NCBI GenBank assembly: GCA_963719525.1 | Contig: CAVRCG010000004.1 | Location: forward strand, 3,286,001 to 3,350,000 | DNA length: 64,000 nucleotides | Direction: 5' to 3' | Source of the DNA: Bernardetia sp963719525 | Lineage (GTDB): Bacteria; Bacteroidota; Bacteroidia; Cytophagales; Bernardetiaceae | In this document: in pieces, positions 8,217 to 16,668 of the stretch | Numbering within the stretch: position 1 is the stretch's first letter | Layout: every line of letters starts with the position of its first letter | Translations under genes and position numbers: made by a program | Notes under the pieces: model-generated | Database searches by the model: none | What the model saw: the letters and a program-made list of their open reading frames with translations, nothing else | Told to the model about the DNA's origin: nothing

Positions 8217-9168
8217 TTACTTCTGCTTGCTGATTTGCTTTTTATTATCTTTCTCTAAAAGCAGAATAAGCTCGCTAACTAAATGGGCTGCATTAAAGGA
8301 AGCTACCTTCAAAAACTTTTTGTACAATTTTGCTGCATTCTCATCTGCCGTATCACTAATACTCCTAATGACTACAAATGGAACACCCTGTTGATAGCAA
8401 ATTTGAGCTACTGCGCCCCCTTCCATCTCAACAGCTTTTGCGTCAAACTCTTTTTCCAAACGATTTTTGAATTGCGTAGAAGCCACAAAAACATCTCCAG
8501 TAACGATTGTGCCTGTGTTTATAGTTGGCTTGCGTTTGGCATCGTAAGTTCTTATAAATTTTATTCTTGCTTTTTCTCCTGCTTCTTGTGTCTTTTTTAT
8601 AAGCAAAGAATCGCAGGGAAAAAATAACGGATTCGAAAGTTTCATCATAATCAAAGGTTTGCCAAACTATAATTCCTTCTGTAGTTAGTTGCCCAAAGTC
8701 GTGTTGGGCTGCTCGCTCTCCCACCACAATATCACCTGGTAAAAGCAAAGGATCTATTCCTCCAGCAATTCCTGTAAAAACTACTTCGGAAGGGTCGAAA
8801 TGTTCTAATAAAAGTGCTGCTGTCATGGCAGAATTTACTTTCCCAATGCCCGATTTTACCACTACTACATCACGAGTGCGCATTTTGCCTACTGTAAAAG
8901 TGATACCCATAATTACCGTATCTCGTTTTGGATGAACCTTTAGTTTGAATAAATCTACTTCTACTTGCATCGCTCCAATAACTGCAGTTAGAGGTGTTCG
9001 GTTTGGATTTTTGAGTTCTTGTTTTTGACGAGCCGAAAGTTCATTTTTCTTACTTTCTTGCTTTGCTGCTTCGATATCTGAAGCTGTTTGAGCAAAACTT
9101 CCAAAAGAAATTATACTAAATGTACTACAGAAAATTATGAAAATTACATTAGATACTAACTTATTCAT
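8217..9168 (-). CDS. Exported MTA/SAH nucleosidase-like phosphorylase-fold protein, one frame break
   Basis: 5'-methylthioadenosine/S-adenosylhomocysteine nucleosidase family, which hydrolyses MTA and SAH to adenine plus thioribose derivatives. Visible are AVIGAMQVEVDLF, VVKSGIGKVNSAMTAALLLEHF, VFTGIAGGIDPLLLPGDIVVG and, after the break, VEMEGGAVAQICYQQGVPFVVIRSISD, with the catalytic Asp in SISD. ATG 9168 gives a clean Sec signal peptide ending ...FGSFAQ, so this copy is exported, unlike the cytosolic enzyme. The frame is lost near 8633-8641 (DYDETF to SNPLFFP), and the length fits one inserted base. An upstream in-frame extension to 9264 lacks signal-peptide logic and is rejected. Confidence 0.85.
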
Positions 9169-9498
9169 ACAATCAATTAGGTTCAATTTTATAGAAAATA
9201 CAAAAGATGCTACAAAATAAGCAACTTTTTCTATAAACATACTTAAAAATAGTAGTATAAACAAAAACCTAGCAAATCTAACTAGTTTAATAGAATTTTG
9301 TAATTAGATTACAATTTGTGTAAAAATCTAATTAATCTATTTCAAAACTGCACACTTTTTTTGTAGTAGGTAATTTTTACGTAACACAAAGAATACATAT
9401 ACGAATTATTTGTAATTCATAACTCAAAAAACAGTGTTTTTCATTCAATTCTAAAGAGTTGATATGTATATAGAAGAATAAACAAGGAACAAATTCTG

Positions 9499-9628
9499 GG
9501 TAGTGTAGTAAAATTAGTTTTGCTGTTCTTTGAAATGTGTTTCCTATTTTTCAACTTGATGAATCAAGTTTCTAGATCGTTTAAAGGTAGTGCCTGAAAA
9601 GCAGCGAAGCTAATTTTACTATACAACC
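9499..9628. mobile_element. MITE family D, copy 1 (130 bp, 8-bp TSD)
   Basis: The terminal inverted repeats are GGTAGTGTAGTAAAAT and ATTTTACTATACAACC. The flanking direct repeats AAATTCTG at 9491-9498 and 9629-9636 form a perfect 8-bp target-site duplication. The interior holds an AGCAGCGAAGCTAATTTTAC segment also present in copies at 23677-23794 and, in part, 34310-34436. No coding capacity. It occupies part of the 530-bp gap between the exported nucleosidase and the AEC transporter; the rest of that gap shows nothing recognisable. Confidence 0.88.
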
Positions 9629-9698
9629 AAATTCTGAAAAATTCGTGAGCGTATTTTTTGTATGTTTTAGAAATCAAAAAAAGTATATGATTTTAAAT

Positions 9699-10670
9699 TT
9701 ATAAATTCAGAAATAAATACCACACATAAACACTTCCAATAGAAAGAGGAATTCCGACAGCTAACAAAAATCCTCCTAACTTTGGATTAAGATTATATTC
9801 TTGAGCCAGCAAAACGCCTGTTACCATAGGAGCCATAGCAGCTTCTAAAACTCCTACTTGAAAAGCCATATTTTTAGTACTATTTTCTGGAAAAACGAAT
9901 AAATATAAAAAATAAATAGCTAAAGGAGCTAAGAAAAGTTTGTACAAAAGACCAAAAAAGAAAGGATTTAGTAATTTAAAATTTTCTTTTGAAAACTCTA
10001 TTTGAAGTCCGACCGAAAAAAGAGCTAAAGTAACTAAAGGAGCAGCTAATTTCATCAAAACATTTTCTAACGTAATTCCTAACTGTTCCAATCCGTTTAT
10101 ATCAGACAAAAAGTAATTAAAAAACTGTTCTACACCACCAAAAGGAACTAAAATTAAAGCCAATAAAAAAGCTATAAAAGGAGGAAAGTAAAAAAGTTTC
10201 TTCAAAATAATTTGTGGTGTCGGTTTATCACCTCCATAACTCATCGCTACAATTATTCCTACTGTCGCAACTACCAAAAACGAACCTGCTTGGTCGCACA
10301 CAATCGCATATTGCAAAGGTTCTTTTGAATTATATAAAAATTCTAACAAAGGAAAACCCACAAAAGAAGTATTACAAAGTCCACATGCTAAAATCAAACA
10401 GCCTTCTGTTTGCTTATTCCAATGAAAAATCTTAGCCGTTACTTTGAAAAAAAAAATACTTAAACCAAAAACTATCCACGCCATCGCAGCCAACCAAACG
10501 AGAGAAATAGAAAATTCTAATTTTGGAATGTAAATAAGAGCTAGACAAGGTAAAGCTACCCAAATTATGTAAACATTAATTCCTTTGTGAGTATCTTTTG
10601 GAAAAATAGGAATATGTTTGAAAACAAAACCCAAGCCTAAAGCAGCGAAGATAAGTAGAAGATTTTCCAA
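9699..10670 (-). CDS. AEC-family (auxin efflux carrier) transporter
   Basis: Inner-membrane carrier of 323 residues with about ten hydrophobic segments in the 5+5 arrangement of the AEC family. Family-like features are the central GCLILACGLCNTSFVGFPLLE with the N-x-S/G-F-x-G-x-P motif, the Gln/Asp loop after TM4 (AIVCDQAGSF) and the C-terminal LEAAMAPMVTGVLLAQEYNLNPKL. Bacterial members move malate, other carboxylates or amino acids; the substrate here is not evident. A terminator at 10726-10758 separates it from the PRC-barrel gene, so it is probably transcribed alone. Confidence 0.9.
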   Translation of the reverse strand: MENLLLIFAALGLGFVFKHIPIFPKDTHKGINVYIIWVALPCLALIYIPKLEFSISLVWLAAMAWIVFGLSIFFFKVTAKIFHWNKQTEGCLILACGLCNTSFVGFPLLEFLYNSKEPLQYAIVCDQAGSFLVVATVGIIVAMSYGGDKPTPQIILKKLFYFPPFIAFLLALILVPFGGVEQFFNYFLSDINGLEQLGITLENVLMKLAAPLVTLALFSVGLQIEFSKENFKLLNPFFFGLLYKLFLAPLAIYFLYLFVFPENSTKNMAFQVGVLEAAMAPMVTGVLLAQEYNLNPKLGGFLLAVGIPLSIGSVYVWYLFLNL

Positions 10671-10725
10671 TAATTATAGTTTTATTTTTATAAAGTAGTG
10701 TATATTTACAAAATTATGAAAACGA

Positions 10726-10758
10726 AAAAACCTTATTTCATTTTACTGAAATAAGGTT
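10726..10758 (-). terminator. Rho-independent terminator of the PRC-barrel gene
   Basis: An inverted repeat AACCTTATTTCA / TGAAATAAGGTT with a short loop. On the minus strand the stem is followed directly by six T residues, 25 bases past the stop of the PRC-barrel gene. Confidence 0.85.
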
Positions 10759-10783
10759 TTATATGTAATAAGGAGATTACATT

Positions 10784-11299
10784 TTAGAATCCTGCTGTAC
10801 GATTACCATAAACTGTTGCTTGATTATAAAGCAAATCGTGGTCGTAATGTTTTGGAGTACGGTCTTCAAAAGGTTCTAGATGAATATCTGGATGTTTGCC
10901 ATAATAGTCAAACAACATACGCTCATAATCCAAATGAATATCATTACCTTCATAACGAGGATAAGTTACAAATGCTTCTGCTTCAATAGCTTCTACATTT
11001 ACTAACTCTGCATCATGATTTAGAGTAGCAAGACCAATAGGAACAAGAATGTACAATTTCTTATCACCCTCGTTACACAAACCTTTTTCTACTGCAATAT
11101 CTAAATACAATACTCTACCCAATTCTTTTGAAGCTATAAGACCTTTTACTGTACCTATTTCAGCTTCGCCATTTGCCATCACTTTCCAGCCTGTTACGTT
11201 GTCATAGCCATCGGCTACTTTGTAACCACTAAGGTCTTCTAAGCGTTCTAATGTAATTTCTTTGTGAAAATCTTCTGATTTATCTGTTTTATGTTCCAT
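10784..11299 (-). CDS. PRC-barrel domain protein
   Basis: A soluble protein of 171 residues. The first two thirds contain a PRC-barrel-like sheet (LSGYKVADGYDNVTGWKVM, GEAEIGTVKGLIASKELGRVLYLDIAV, LYILVPIGLATL), a small beta domain found in photosynthetic reaction-centre H subunits and in stress or RNA-maturation proteins. The C-terminus has an aspartate/histidine-rich tail. It is followed by a strong terminator and preceded at 60 bp by a membrane-anchored protein on the same strand; both look like general-stress accessory proteins, but this is an inference from type and proximity. Confidence 0.75.
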   Translation of the reverse strand: MEHKTDKSEDFHKEITLERLEDLSGYKVADGYDNVTGWKVMANGEAEIGTVKGLIASKELGRVLYLDIAVEKGLCNEGDKKLYILVPIGLATLNHDAELVNVEAIEAEAFVTYPRYEGNDIHLDYERMLFDYYGKHPDIHLEPFEDRTPKHYDHDLLYNQATVYGNRTAGF

Positions 11300-11360
11300 A
11301 ATAATAATAAGTTTAAAAAATGAGATAATATTTTGAATAATTAAGATGAACTATGATTTG

Positions 11361-11978
11361 TTACTCCATAGCTATTTTCTTCATTACCATAGCTGTTTTG
11401 GCAATAAAATCTTTTACATCAGCTTTCTGCTCTAGAGTCAATGTATTTGGATCAATATCTTTAGCTTCTTGCTTTAGGTTTACGTCGGTAGAGCCGTCAG
11501 CAAGTTGGTTTAATGCTGTACTTACTTTCAAAAATGCTTTTTTGATATGATCAGCATGGTCATCTTCTTTCCAATTCTTCTGAATGTCATCTGCTGCTGC
11601 ATCCAAATCAGTATGAAGAGCTTGCACGTTCATTTGATCGGCCATTCCTTTTTTGTTTGCTAATGCTTCTAAAGCATCTCCCATTTTGCGAAGTGCTGTA
11701 CCTGTATATTCGTGATGAATATCCATTTCTTTTTCTGTATAAGTAGCTTCTTCTTCTGCAAACATAATGAAAGCATTTACTTCTGCTGGAAGTGTGTTAG
11801 TTTCTACTACTTCTTCCTCCATAGGAAGAATTTCATTTGCTGGTATTTCTTCTGTTACCACTTCTGGTTCGTCATCTTGAAGTGCAAAATAAATCCCTGC
11901 GCCAATAAGCATAAGTAAAAGAAGTCCTAATATCCAAGGCCAAATAGGTGCTTTTTTTTCAATTTTAATTTCTGCCAT
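11361..11978 (-). CDS. Membrane-anchored hypothetical protein, acidic stalk and helical domain
   Basis: No named family recognised. The 205-residue protein starts with a short basic cytoplasmic tail (MAEIKIEKKAP), one membrane helix (about 13-33, PWILGLLLLMLIGAGIYFAL) and an acidic stalk rich in Glu and Val. The rest (about 68-205) is predicted helical and exposed to the periplasm, with evenly spaced Leu/Ala heptads (MGDALEALANKKG, LHTDLDAAADDIQKNW). It is likely co-regulated with the PRC-barrel gene just downstream on the same strand. Several His and Glu residues in the helices could bind metal, but no motif proves it. Confidence 0.7.
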   Translation of the reverse strand: MAEIKIEKKAPIWPWILGLLLLMLIGAGIYFALQDDEPEVVTEEIPANEILPMEEEVVETNTLPAEVNAFIMFAEEEATYTEKEMDIHHEYTGTALRKMGDALEALANKKGMADQMNVQALHTDLDAAADDIQKNWKEDDHADHIKKAFLKVSTALNQLADGSTDVNLKQEAKDIDPNTLTLEQKADVKDFIAKTAMVMKKIAME

Positions 11979-12264
11979 AATAATTTTCTAGTTAAAAAAG
12001 TTAAGTTAAAAAAGTGAATTTCAGTTGTTTGAAATTCTTGCTTCTATAACAGATTAGACTTAGTTTTGTTTAGCGTAATTTGTTTTTTATCTGGTAAAAA
12101 CATAATTTTATTTATCAAAAAATGTATTTAAAGGATTGACATCTAACACCTTATATCTTTTTATTTTTTTTATCAAAACAACATTAAACCTTCGCTCTAT
12201 TCTTGTATCTAATGAAAACAAGTAATTTAACTTTTCAGTCTATTATTTTAATCTATTTTTTTCC

Positions 12265-12855
12265 TTGTCAGAAACATACTCTACTCAGCAAATAGAACAG
12301 GAACAAAAGTGGATTCAAGAATTACAAAATCCACAAACAAGTTCTAAACAGCGCACTATCGCTTTTGATGGAATTATGCGACTGCACAGGCGAGCGATTT
12401 ATTCTCATATCCGAAAAATGGTTATTGATGCAGATGATACCGATGATTTGTTGCAAGAAACGTTTGTGAAAGTATGGAAAAATATAGATAAATTTAAAAA
12501 TGAAGCAAAACTTTATACTTGGATTTATAGAATTGCTACTAATGAAACGCTGCGTTTTTTGGAGAGAAAAAAGAAAAAGTATGGACTTCCAATGAACGAA
12601 ACATCGGAACAACTGATGCAAAACTTAGAAAGTGATGAGCAGTTTTCAGGCGAAGAGGTAGAAATTATTCTTCAAAAGGCAATTTTGACTCTACCAGACA
12701 AACAGCGTTTGGTTTTTAATATGAAGTATTTTGATGAGATGAAGTATGATGATATTTCTCAAATTGTAGATACTTCTGTAGGAGCTTTGAAAGCATCTTA
12801 TCATTTGGCGACGAAAAAGATTGAAGCCTATTTAAAAGAGAATTATCAAATGTAG
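12265..12855 (+). CDS. ECF-type RNA polymerase sigma factor
   Basis: Extracytoplasmic-function sigma factor of 196 residues. Sigma-70 region 2 is clear (RRAIYSHIRKMVIDADDTDDLLQETFVKVWKNIDKF, then LYTWIYRIATNETLRFLERKKKK). Region 4 forms the helix-turn-helix after LPDKQRLVFNMKYFDEM (YDDISQIVDTSVGALKASYHLATKKIEAYL). No ATG suits the N-terminus; the TTG at 12265 is the best start. The stop codon lies inside the first unit of a 30-bp REP array, and a membrane anti-sigma candidate follows. It probably directs envelope-stress transcription, the usual role of this layout in Bacteroidota. Confidence 0.92.
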   Translation: MSETYSTQQIEQEQKWIQELQNPQTSSKQRTIAFDGIMRLHRRAIYSHIRKMVIDADDTDDLLQETFVKVWKNIDKFKNEAKLYTWIYRIATNETLRFLERKKKKYGLPMNETSEQLMQNLESDEQFSGEEVEIILQKAILTLPDKQRLVFNMKYFDEMKYDDISQIVDTSVGALKASYHLATKKIEAYLKENYQM

Positions 12856-13011
12856 AACACACTTTAGTGTGTTTTCAGAATGTAGAACACACTTTAGTGT
12901 GTTTTCAGAACGTAGAACACACTTTAGTGTGTTTTCAGAATGCAGAACACACTTTAGTGTGTTTTCAGAATGTAGAACACACTTTAGCGTGTTTTTCAGA
13001 ACGTAGAACAG
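12851..13011 (+). repeat. Tandem array of five 30-bp GTAG-headed REP units
   Basis: Five head-to-tail units start at 12851, 12881, 12911, 12941 and 12971, and a broken sixth follows at 13002. Each contains GTAGAACACACTTTAGTGTG, that is a GTAG head and a perfect AACACAC/GTGTGTT hairpin with a TTTA loop. Units differ by one or two bases; the fifth has a stem change and one extra T. The array begins inside the sigma gene's stop region and ends 33 bp before the anti-sigma ATG, so every transcript linking the two genes would carry a row of hairpins. Confidence 0.95.
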
Positions 13012-13044
13012 AATTTGTATTATAACATAATAAAAAAAACCACA

Positions 13045-13533
13045 ATGAAATTAGAAGATATACCAAAAAAGCAACCCTTTGAAATGCCCAACGAAGCGCA
13101 TTTTGATAGCATTTCTAATAAAATTTATGCTCAACTGGAAAAAGAAGAAGTAAAATCTATTTCTATCAATTTCGGAAATAACGAAGAAAACAAAACTTCC
13201 AAATTTTGGCTAAAACCTCAATTTATAGGAATTGCTGCAACGTTAATTTTGCTTCTTATTGCTTTGACAGGAGTTTACAACTATAACTCTAGTGCAAATT
13301 CTGTTGAAAAGTTAGTTATAATAACCAACAAAACTGAACAACTAGATTTTTCAAAAATTCCGACCGAACAAATTAATACTTTTTTATTGGACGATAATAT
13401 TTCTGAAAACGAACTATTGAGTTTTATGCCTCAAAATTCTAGTTTAGAAGCAAATGGTATTTTTGAAGAAGTGGATCTAAATTCTATTGATGCCGAATCG
13501 TTAGACTTACTATTGGAAGAAGAATATTTATAA
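13045..13533 (+). CDS. Putative membrane anti-sigma factor
   Basis: A 162-residue single-pass protein. The cytoplasmic N-terminus (MKLEDIPKKQPFEMPNEAHF) has the short 'KxP-(Y/F)-x-(V/M)-P-(E/N)-x-(Y/H)-F' pattern commonly encoded right after ECF sigma genes in Bacteroidota. One membrane helix follows (about 59-78), then an acidic periplasmic tail rich in Leu/Ser/Glu. Its position directly behind the sigma gene and the topology fit a sigma-sequestering anti-sigma factor, although no zinc (ZAS) motif is present. ATG 13045 is preferred over a TTG ten codons upstream because it begins the conserved segment. Confidence 0.7.
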   Translation: MKLEDIPKKQPFEMPNEAHFDSISNKIYAQLEKEEVKSISINFGNNEENKTSKFWLKPQFIGIAATLILLLIALTGVYNYNSSANSVEKLVIITNKTEQLDFSKIPTEQINTFLLDDNISENELLSFMPQNSSLEANGIFEEVDLNSIDAESLDLLLEEEYL

Positions 13534-13650
13534 TTTTTAGTGATAAGTAAATACGAGTAAATGGTAAATTTTGAAATTAATGCCATTCCTAATCTTTAAT
13601 TTCGGCTTGCCGTTATGATGACCAACAACAAAATCAAACAATCAAAATCT

Positions 13651-14145
13651 ATGAAAAACAAATTTTATCCTTTATTCATTTTATTTTTCTGTATTTCTGT
13701 TTCTGTTTCTATTTCTGCTTTTGCACAAAAAAGAGGAAAAGGAGCAAATGAAGAGATGAGCGAGCAGTTAAAAGCAATGCGAGTGGCAATGATTACTCAA
13801 AACCTCAATCTTTCTTCTGATGAGGCTGCCAAATTTTTTCCTATCTATAATGAATATTCTGCTAAGAGAGAAAATATTAAAAGACAATTAAAACAAAATA
13901 GAAGAGGAAGTAAAAATCAAACAGGAGCGCAACTAGAAACATCTTTCAAAGAATCGTTTCAACTCCGTGAACAAGAATTAGCGTTAGACAGACTTTACTT
14001 TGATAAGTTCAAGAAAGTAATTTCAGTAGAGAAAATAAGAGAACTTTACCGAACAGAAAGACAATTTAGAAGAATGCTTTTAAAAGAACTTTCCAAACGA
14101 GGAGGACATAATCCACCAGAGGACGACGATGACGACGAAAATTAA
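13651..14145 (+). CDS. Exported Spy/CpxP-like helical protein
   Basis: Secreted protein of 164 residues with a Sec signal peptide (MKNKFYPLFILFFCISVSVS..., ending near AFAQ). The mature part is helical and highly charged, with an LNLSSDEAAKFFPIYNEYSAKRENI motif seen in Bacteroidota proteins that follow sigma/anti-sigma pairs and resembling the LTxxQ-type repeats of Spy/CpxP periplasmic chaperones. The C-terminal tail is Asp/Glu only. Probably the third member of the envelope-stress locus, acting as sensor or chaperone. ATG 13651 is chosen over 13615 because it starts the signal peptide. A terminator follows. Confidence 0.75.
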   Translation: MKNKFYPLFILFFCISVSVSISAFAQKRGKGANEEMSEQLKAMRVAMITQNLNLSSDEAAKFFPIYNEYSAKRENIKRQLKQNRRGSKNQTGAQLETSFKESFQLREQELALDRLYFDKFKKVISVEKIRELYRTERQFRRMLLKELSKRGGHNPPEDDDDDEN

Positions 14146-14163
14146 AATTTTATATACCAACAG

Positions 14164-14200
14164 AACACTTATTTCAGAATATTGAAATGAGTGTTTTTTT
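14164..14200 (+). terminator. Rho-independent terminator of the sigma/anti-sigma/Spy-like locus
   Basis: The stem AACACTTATTTCA / TGAAATGAGTGTT has a small loop and seven Ts after it. It begins 18 bases after the Spy-like gene's stop. Confidence 0.88.
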
Positions 14201-14305
14201 GTAAAAAAATATAAAAAGACAGTACAATTAGAGATAATTCAACTTATTTGCTCTCATCTCCTTACTATTTATTAGTTACTGGTAACTGATTCAAATTATT
14301 TTCCT

Positions 14306-14313
14306 TAATTTTG
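14306..14313 (+). promoter_or_regulatory. Bacteroidota -7 promoter box before the YcxB-like gene
   Basis: TAATTTTG matches the Bacteroidota TAnnTTTG consensus and lies 56 bases before the ATG at 14370. A matching TTG -33 element is not clear. Confidence 0.5.
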
Positions 14314-14369
14314 CAATCAAATTAAAATAGTAATTCCACTCTCAAAAAATTCACTACGAATTCGTTTTT

Positions 14370-14861
14370 ATGATTGTCAAAACAAAAAAATATAAAATTG
14401 ATCCAGATGTTTACGTCAAAATATCGTTTGTAAATGCTCTTAAAGAATGGTGGTGGGTTTGGTTTATTCCTCCAGCTATTTTTCTTATCTTCTTAGCTTT
14501 TGGTCTTTGGGGTTGGGGGTTAGGAGTTGCACTTGTTTTGTCTGGTTTGTATCTGCTTTTCTGGTACATTCAATTTAAAGGACTTACGATGCACGAAAAA
14601 TCAAAACCATTATTTGATAAATATGCGTATGATATTAATAGTCAGCGTATTATGATGATGGTAGATGCAAAAAGAGGTTCGGAAATAAAATGGGATAAAA
14701 TAATAAAAGTAGAAAAAAGAGAAGATGCTTTTGTGCTTTATCTATCTAAATTCGAATTTCTATATTTCCCTTTCAACATTTTCAAATCGGAAAACGAAAT
14801 TAAGTTTGTAGAAACAGTTATTCGTCGAAAAGGATATTTGACTACTGCAATTAAAAAGTAA
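14370..14861 (+). CDS. YcxB-like membrane protein
   Basis: A 163-residue inner-membrane protein. Two adjacent hydrophobic helices (about 32-70, rich in Trp) follow a short N-terminal beta segment. The C-terminus has the YcxB-like pattern in which a strand pair GSEIKWDKIIKVEKREDAFVLYLS leads to FPFNIFKSENEIKFVETVIRR. The family's function is not known. It is preceded by a good -7 box and followed by a hairpin element and mltG; there is no sign of co-transcription with either neighbour. Confidence 0.7.
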   Translation: MIVKTKKYKIDPDVYVKISFVNALKEWWWVWFIPPAIFLIFLAFGLWGWGLGVALVLSGLYLLFWYIQFKGLTMHEKSKPLFDKYAYDINSQRIMMMVDAKRGSEIKWDKIIKVEKREDAFVLYLSKFEFLYFPFNIFKSENEIKFVETVIRRKGYLTTAIKK

Positions 14862-14872
14862 TTTTTGTTTAC

Positions 14873-14988
14873 ATGTCGCTCGTAAGGATATACGAGCAAC
14901 AGTAGAATTTTACTTATTGTCTATGAAAAATTCTATCAAATAAAGTAAAAAGAATATACAGCCGTTGCTTGTACCTTTATGAGCAACA
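14873..14988. repeat. Hairpin-ended inverted-repeat element, family E, copy 1
   Basis: A 116-bp element whose two ends are inverted relatives: ATGTCGCTCGTAAGG at the left and, on the minus strand, TGTTGCTCATAAAGG at the right. The left end itself folds (GCTCGTA/TACGAGC). It ends 16 bp before the mltG ATG and so probably lies in its leader. A closely related copy sits at 56444-56554 before another gene. Confidence 0.7.
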
Positions 14989-15004
14989 CAAACAGACATT
15001 TAAA

Positions 15005-16102
15005 ATGGCTATTTCCAAAAAAGAAAAAGAAACGATAAAAGAAGGTTCTAAAAACAAAATAACTCTAAAATACAAGATATTTTTAGGACTCTTTGCAGGT
15101 TTGTCTGTTTTTTTTATCGGTACAAGTTATTATATTTATCAAATGGCTTATACGCCTTCTGTTTTGACAAACAAGGGTTCGAAAGAGCAGGTTTTGTATA
15201 TTCCTAAAGGAATGACTTTTGATGAGCTTGCCAAACAGCTTCGTGAAGACGGAACGATTCAGCACCCTGTTGCTTTTGGTGTCTTTTCGAAGTGGCTTAA
15301 TTACAATGATAATGTAAAAGCTGGTCGTTATATTCTTACTCCAAAAATGAATACGATTGATTTTGTGCGTCAGCTTCGCTCTGGAAATCAAGCTCCTGTA
15401 AATGTTACCTTTAATGAAAATTTGCGTTTTCTATCTGATGTAGCAGGAAAAATAACTACTAATTTAGCTATCGACTCAGCGCAATTTGCGACTTATTTGT
15501 TAGATGAAAATACAGCAAAAGAATTTGGTTTCGATAAAGACAATTTTATTTCTATGTTTTTACCCAATACGTATGAAATGTATTGGACAGATTCGAAGGA
15601 GGAAGTAGTAGAAAGAATGAAAAAAGAATACGATAAATTTTGGACGGAGGAGCGAAAAGAATTAGCAAAGAAACAAAACCTTTCTCAAAAAGAAGTTTCA
15701 ATTTTAGCTTCTATTGTAGATGCAGAAACTCGTTATGCCGACGAAAAACCTCGTGTAGCTGGCGTTTACCTTAATCAATTAGAAAAAGAAATGTTACTTC
15801 AAGCCGACCCAACACTTGTTTTTGCTCACAATGATTTTACTATAAAAAGAGTTTTGAACCGTCATAAAGAAATTGAATCTCCTTTTAATACCTATAAATA
15901 TGTAGGTCTGACACCTGCGCCAATTCGTTTGCCCTCTATTTCTGGTCTGAATGCTGTTTTGAAACCTGAAAACCACGAATATATATTTTTCTGTGCAAAG
16001 GAAGATTTATCTGGTTATCACGCCTTTGCTAAAACGAATGCAGAACATGAAGCAAATGCAAGGCGTTATCACAATGCGCTGAATGCTAGAGGGATAAAGT
16101 AA
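15005..16102 (+). CDS. mltG: Endolytic murein transglycosylase MltG
   Basis: Inner-membrane lytic transglycosylase that cuts nascent glycan strands and sets their length. The protein is 365 residues with a basic cytoplasmic tail, one membrane helix (about 22-41: FLGLFAGLSVFFIGTSYYIY), a LysM-like segment (LYIPKGMTFDELAKQL) and the YceG catalytic domain with ASIVDAETRYADEKPRVAGVYLNQL. The Glu in DAET matches the catalytic residue, and LQADPTLVFA ... YKYVGLTPAPIRLPS is diagnostic. ATG 15005 is chosen over the TTG at 14969, whose extra residues come from the hairpin element upstream. A strong terminator follows. Confidence 0.96.
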   Translation: MAISKKEKETIKEGSKNKITLKYKIFLGLFAGLSVFFIGTSYYIYQMAYTPSVLTNKGSKEQVLYIPKGMTFDELAKQLREDGTIQHPVAFGVFSKWLNYNDNVKAGRYILTPKMNTIDFVRQLRSGNQAPVNVTFNENLRFLSDVAGKITTNLAIDSAQFATYLLDENTAKEFGFDKDNFISMFLPNTYEMYWTDSKEEVVERMKKEYDKFWTEERKELAKKQNLSQKEVSILASIVDAETRYADEKPRVAGVYLNQLEKEMLLQADPTLVFAHNDFTIKRVLNRHKEIESPFNTYKYVGLTPAPIRLPSISGLNAVLKPENHEYIFFCAKEDLSGYHAFAKTNAEHEANARRYHNALNARGIK

Positions 16103-16132
16103 AATTCAATTACGAATTAGACATTGTATAAT

Positions 16133-16168
16133 AAAGCCAATTATTTCATTAGAAATAGTTGGCTTTTT
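16133..16168 (+). terminator. Rho-independent terminator of mltG
   Basis: The hairpin AAAGCCAATTATTTC / GAAATAGTTGGCTTT is followed by a T run, 31 bases after the mltG stop. Confidence 0.9.
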
Positions 16169-16243
16169 GTTCTATCAAATTATATTATACTTTATTTTTT
16201 CAATTAAACTTTTATCTTCAATTCTAAAATCTAACTTCTAAAT

Positions 16244-16633
16244 TTATTTAAAAATATCTTTTCTAAACATAAATAAAGAAATCAAAATATTCAGGAAATA
16301 AAGCGAAACCGTTGCAGTATATAATTCAGAATAAAGACAAGCCAAAGACGAAATTATCATCATTACATGCAAAATAATTGTTTTCATTTTTGTGTCTGCT
16401 TTTAAGGAACGCCAGCCATAAAGAGTTACCAAAAAACTTACAAAAAAGTAGGCTCCCATTGTATAACCGAGCATCAAAATACTTTTTGTAAAAAGTGCCA
16501 TTCCAAAACCTATTAAGACAGTTGAGCTAATGACACACAAGAATTTTTTATCCAAATATTTGTACGCTACATAAAACATAAACGTTTCCAAGACAGCAAT
16601 AACAACTGCCATTACAATACAAAAAATCTCCAT
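16244..16633 (-). CDS. Four-helix integral membrane protein, function unknown
   Basis: A polytopic inner-membrane protein of about 129 residues with four or five closely packed hydrophobic segments (MEIFCIVMAVVIAVLETFMF, FLCVISSTVLIGFGMAL, YTMGAYFFVSFLVTLYG, IILHVMMIISSLACLY, ATVSLYFLNILISLFMF). I recognise no family; its size and topology resemble many small uncharacterised membrane proteins. ATG 16633 is preferred because it begins the first helix. It starts 35 bases after the end of the SGNH lipase gene on the same strand, so the two may share a transcript. Confidence 0.7.
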   Translation of the reverse strand: MEIFCIVMAVVIAVLETFMFYVAYKYLDKKFLCVISSTVLIGFGMALFTKSILMLGYTMGAYFFVSFLVTLYGWRSLKADTKMKTIILHVMMIISSLACLYSELYTATVSLYFLNILISLFMFRKDIFK

Positions 16634-16668
16634 TTTATTAGTTGGTTTTAATTTTAAAAGTTTAATTC

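Noticed and set aside
8161..8627. Two plus-strand frames with hydrophobic starts
   Set aside because: Antisense to the exported nucleosidase gene; apparent membrane helices come from reversed AT-rich codons.
12851..13011. CRISPR-like repeat array
   Set aside because: Units are directly contiguous with no spacers of independent sequence, and each unit is a GTAG-headed REP hairpin; no cas genes are nearby.
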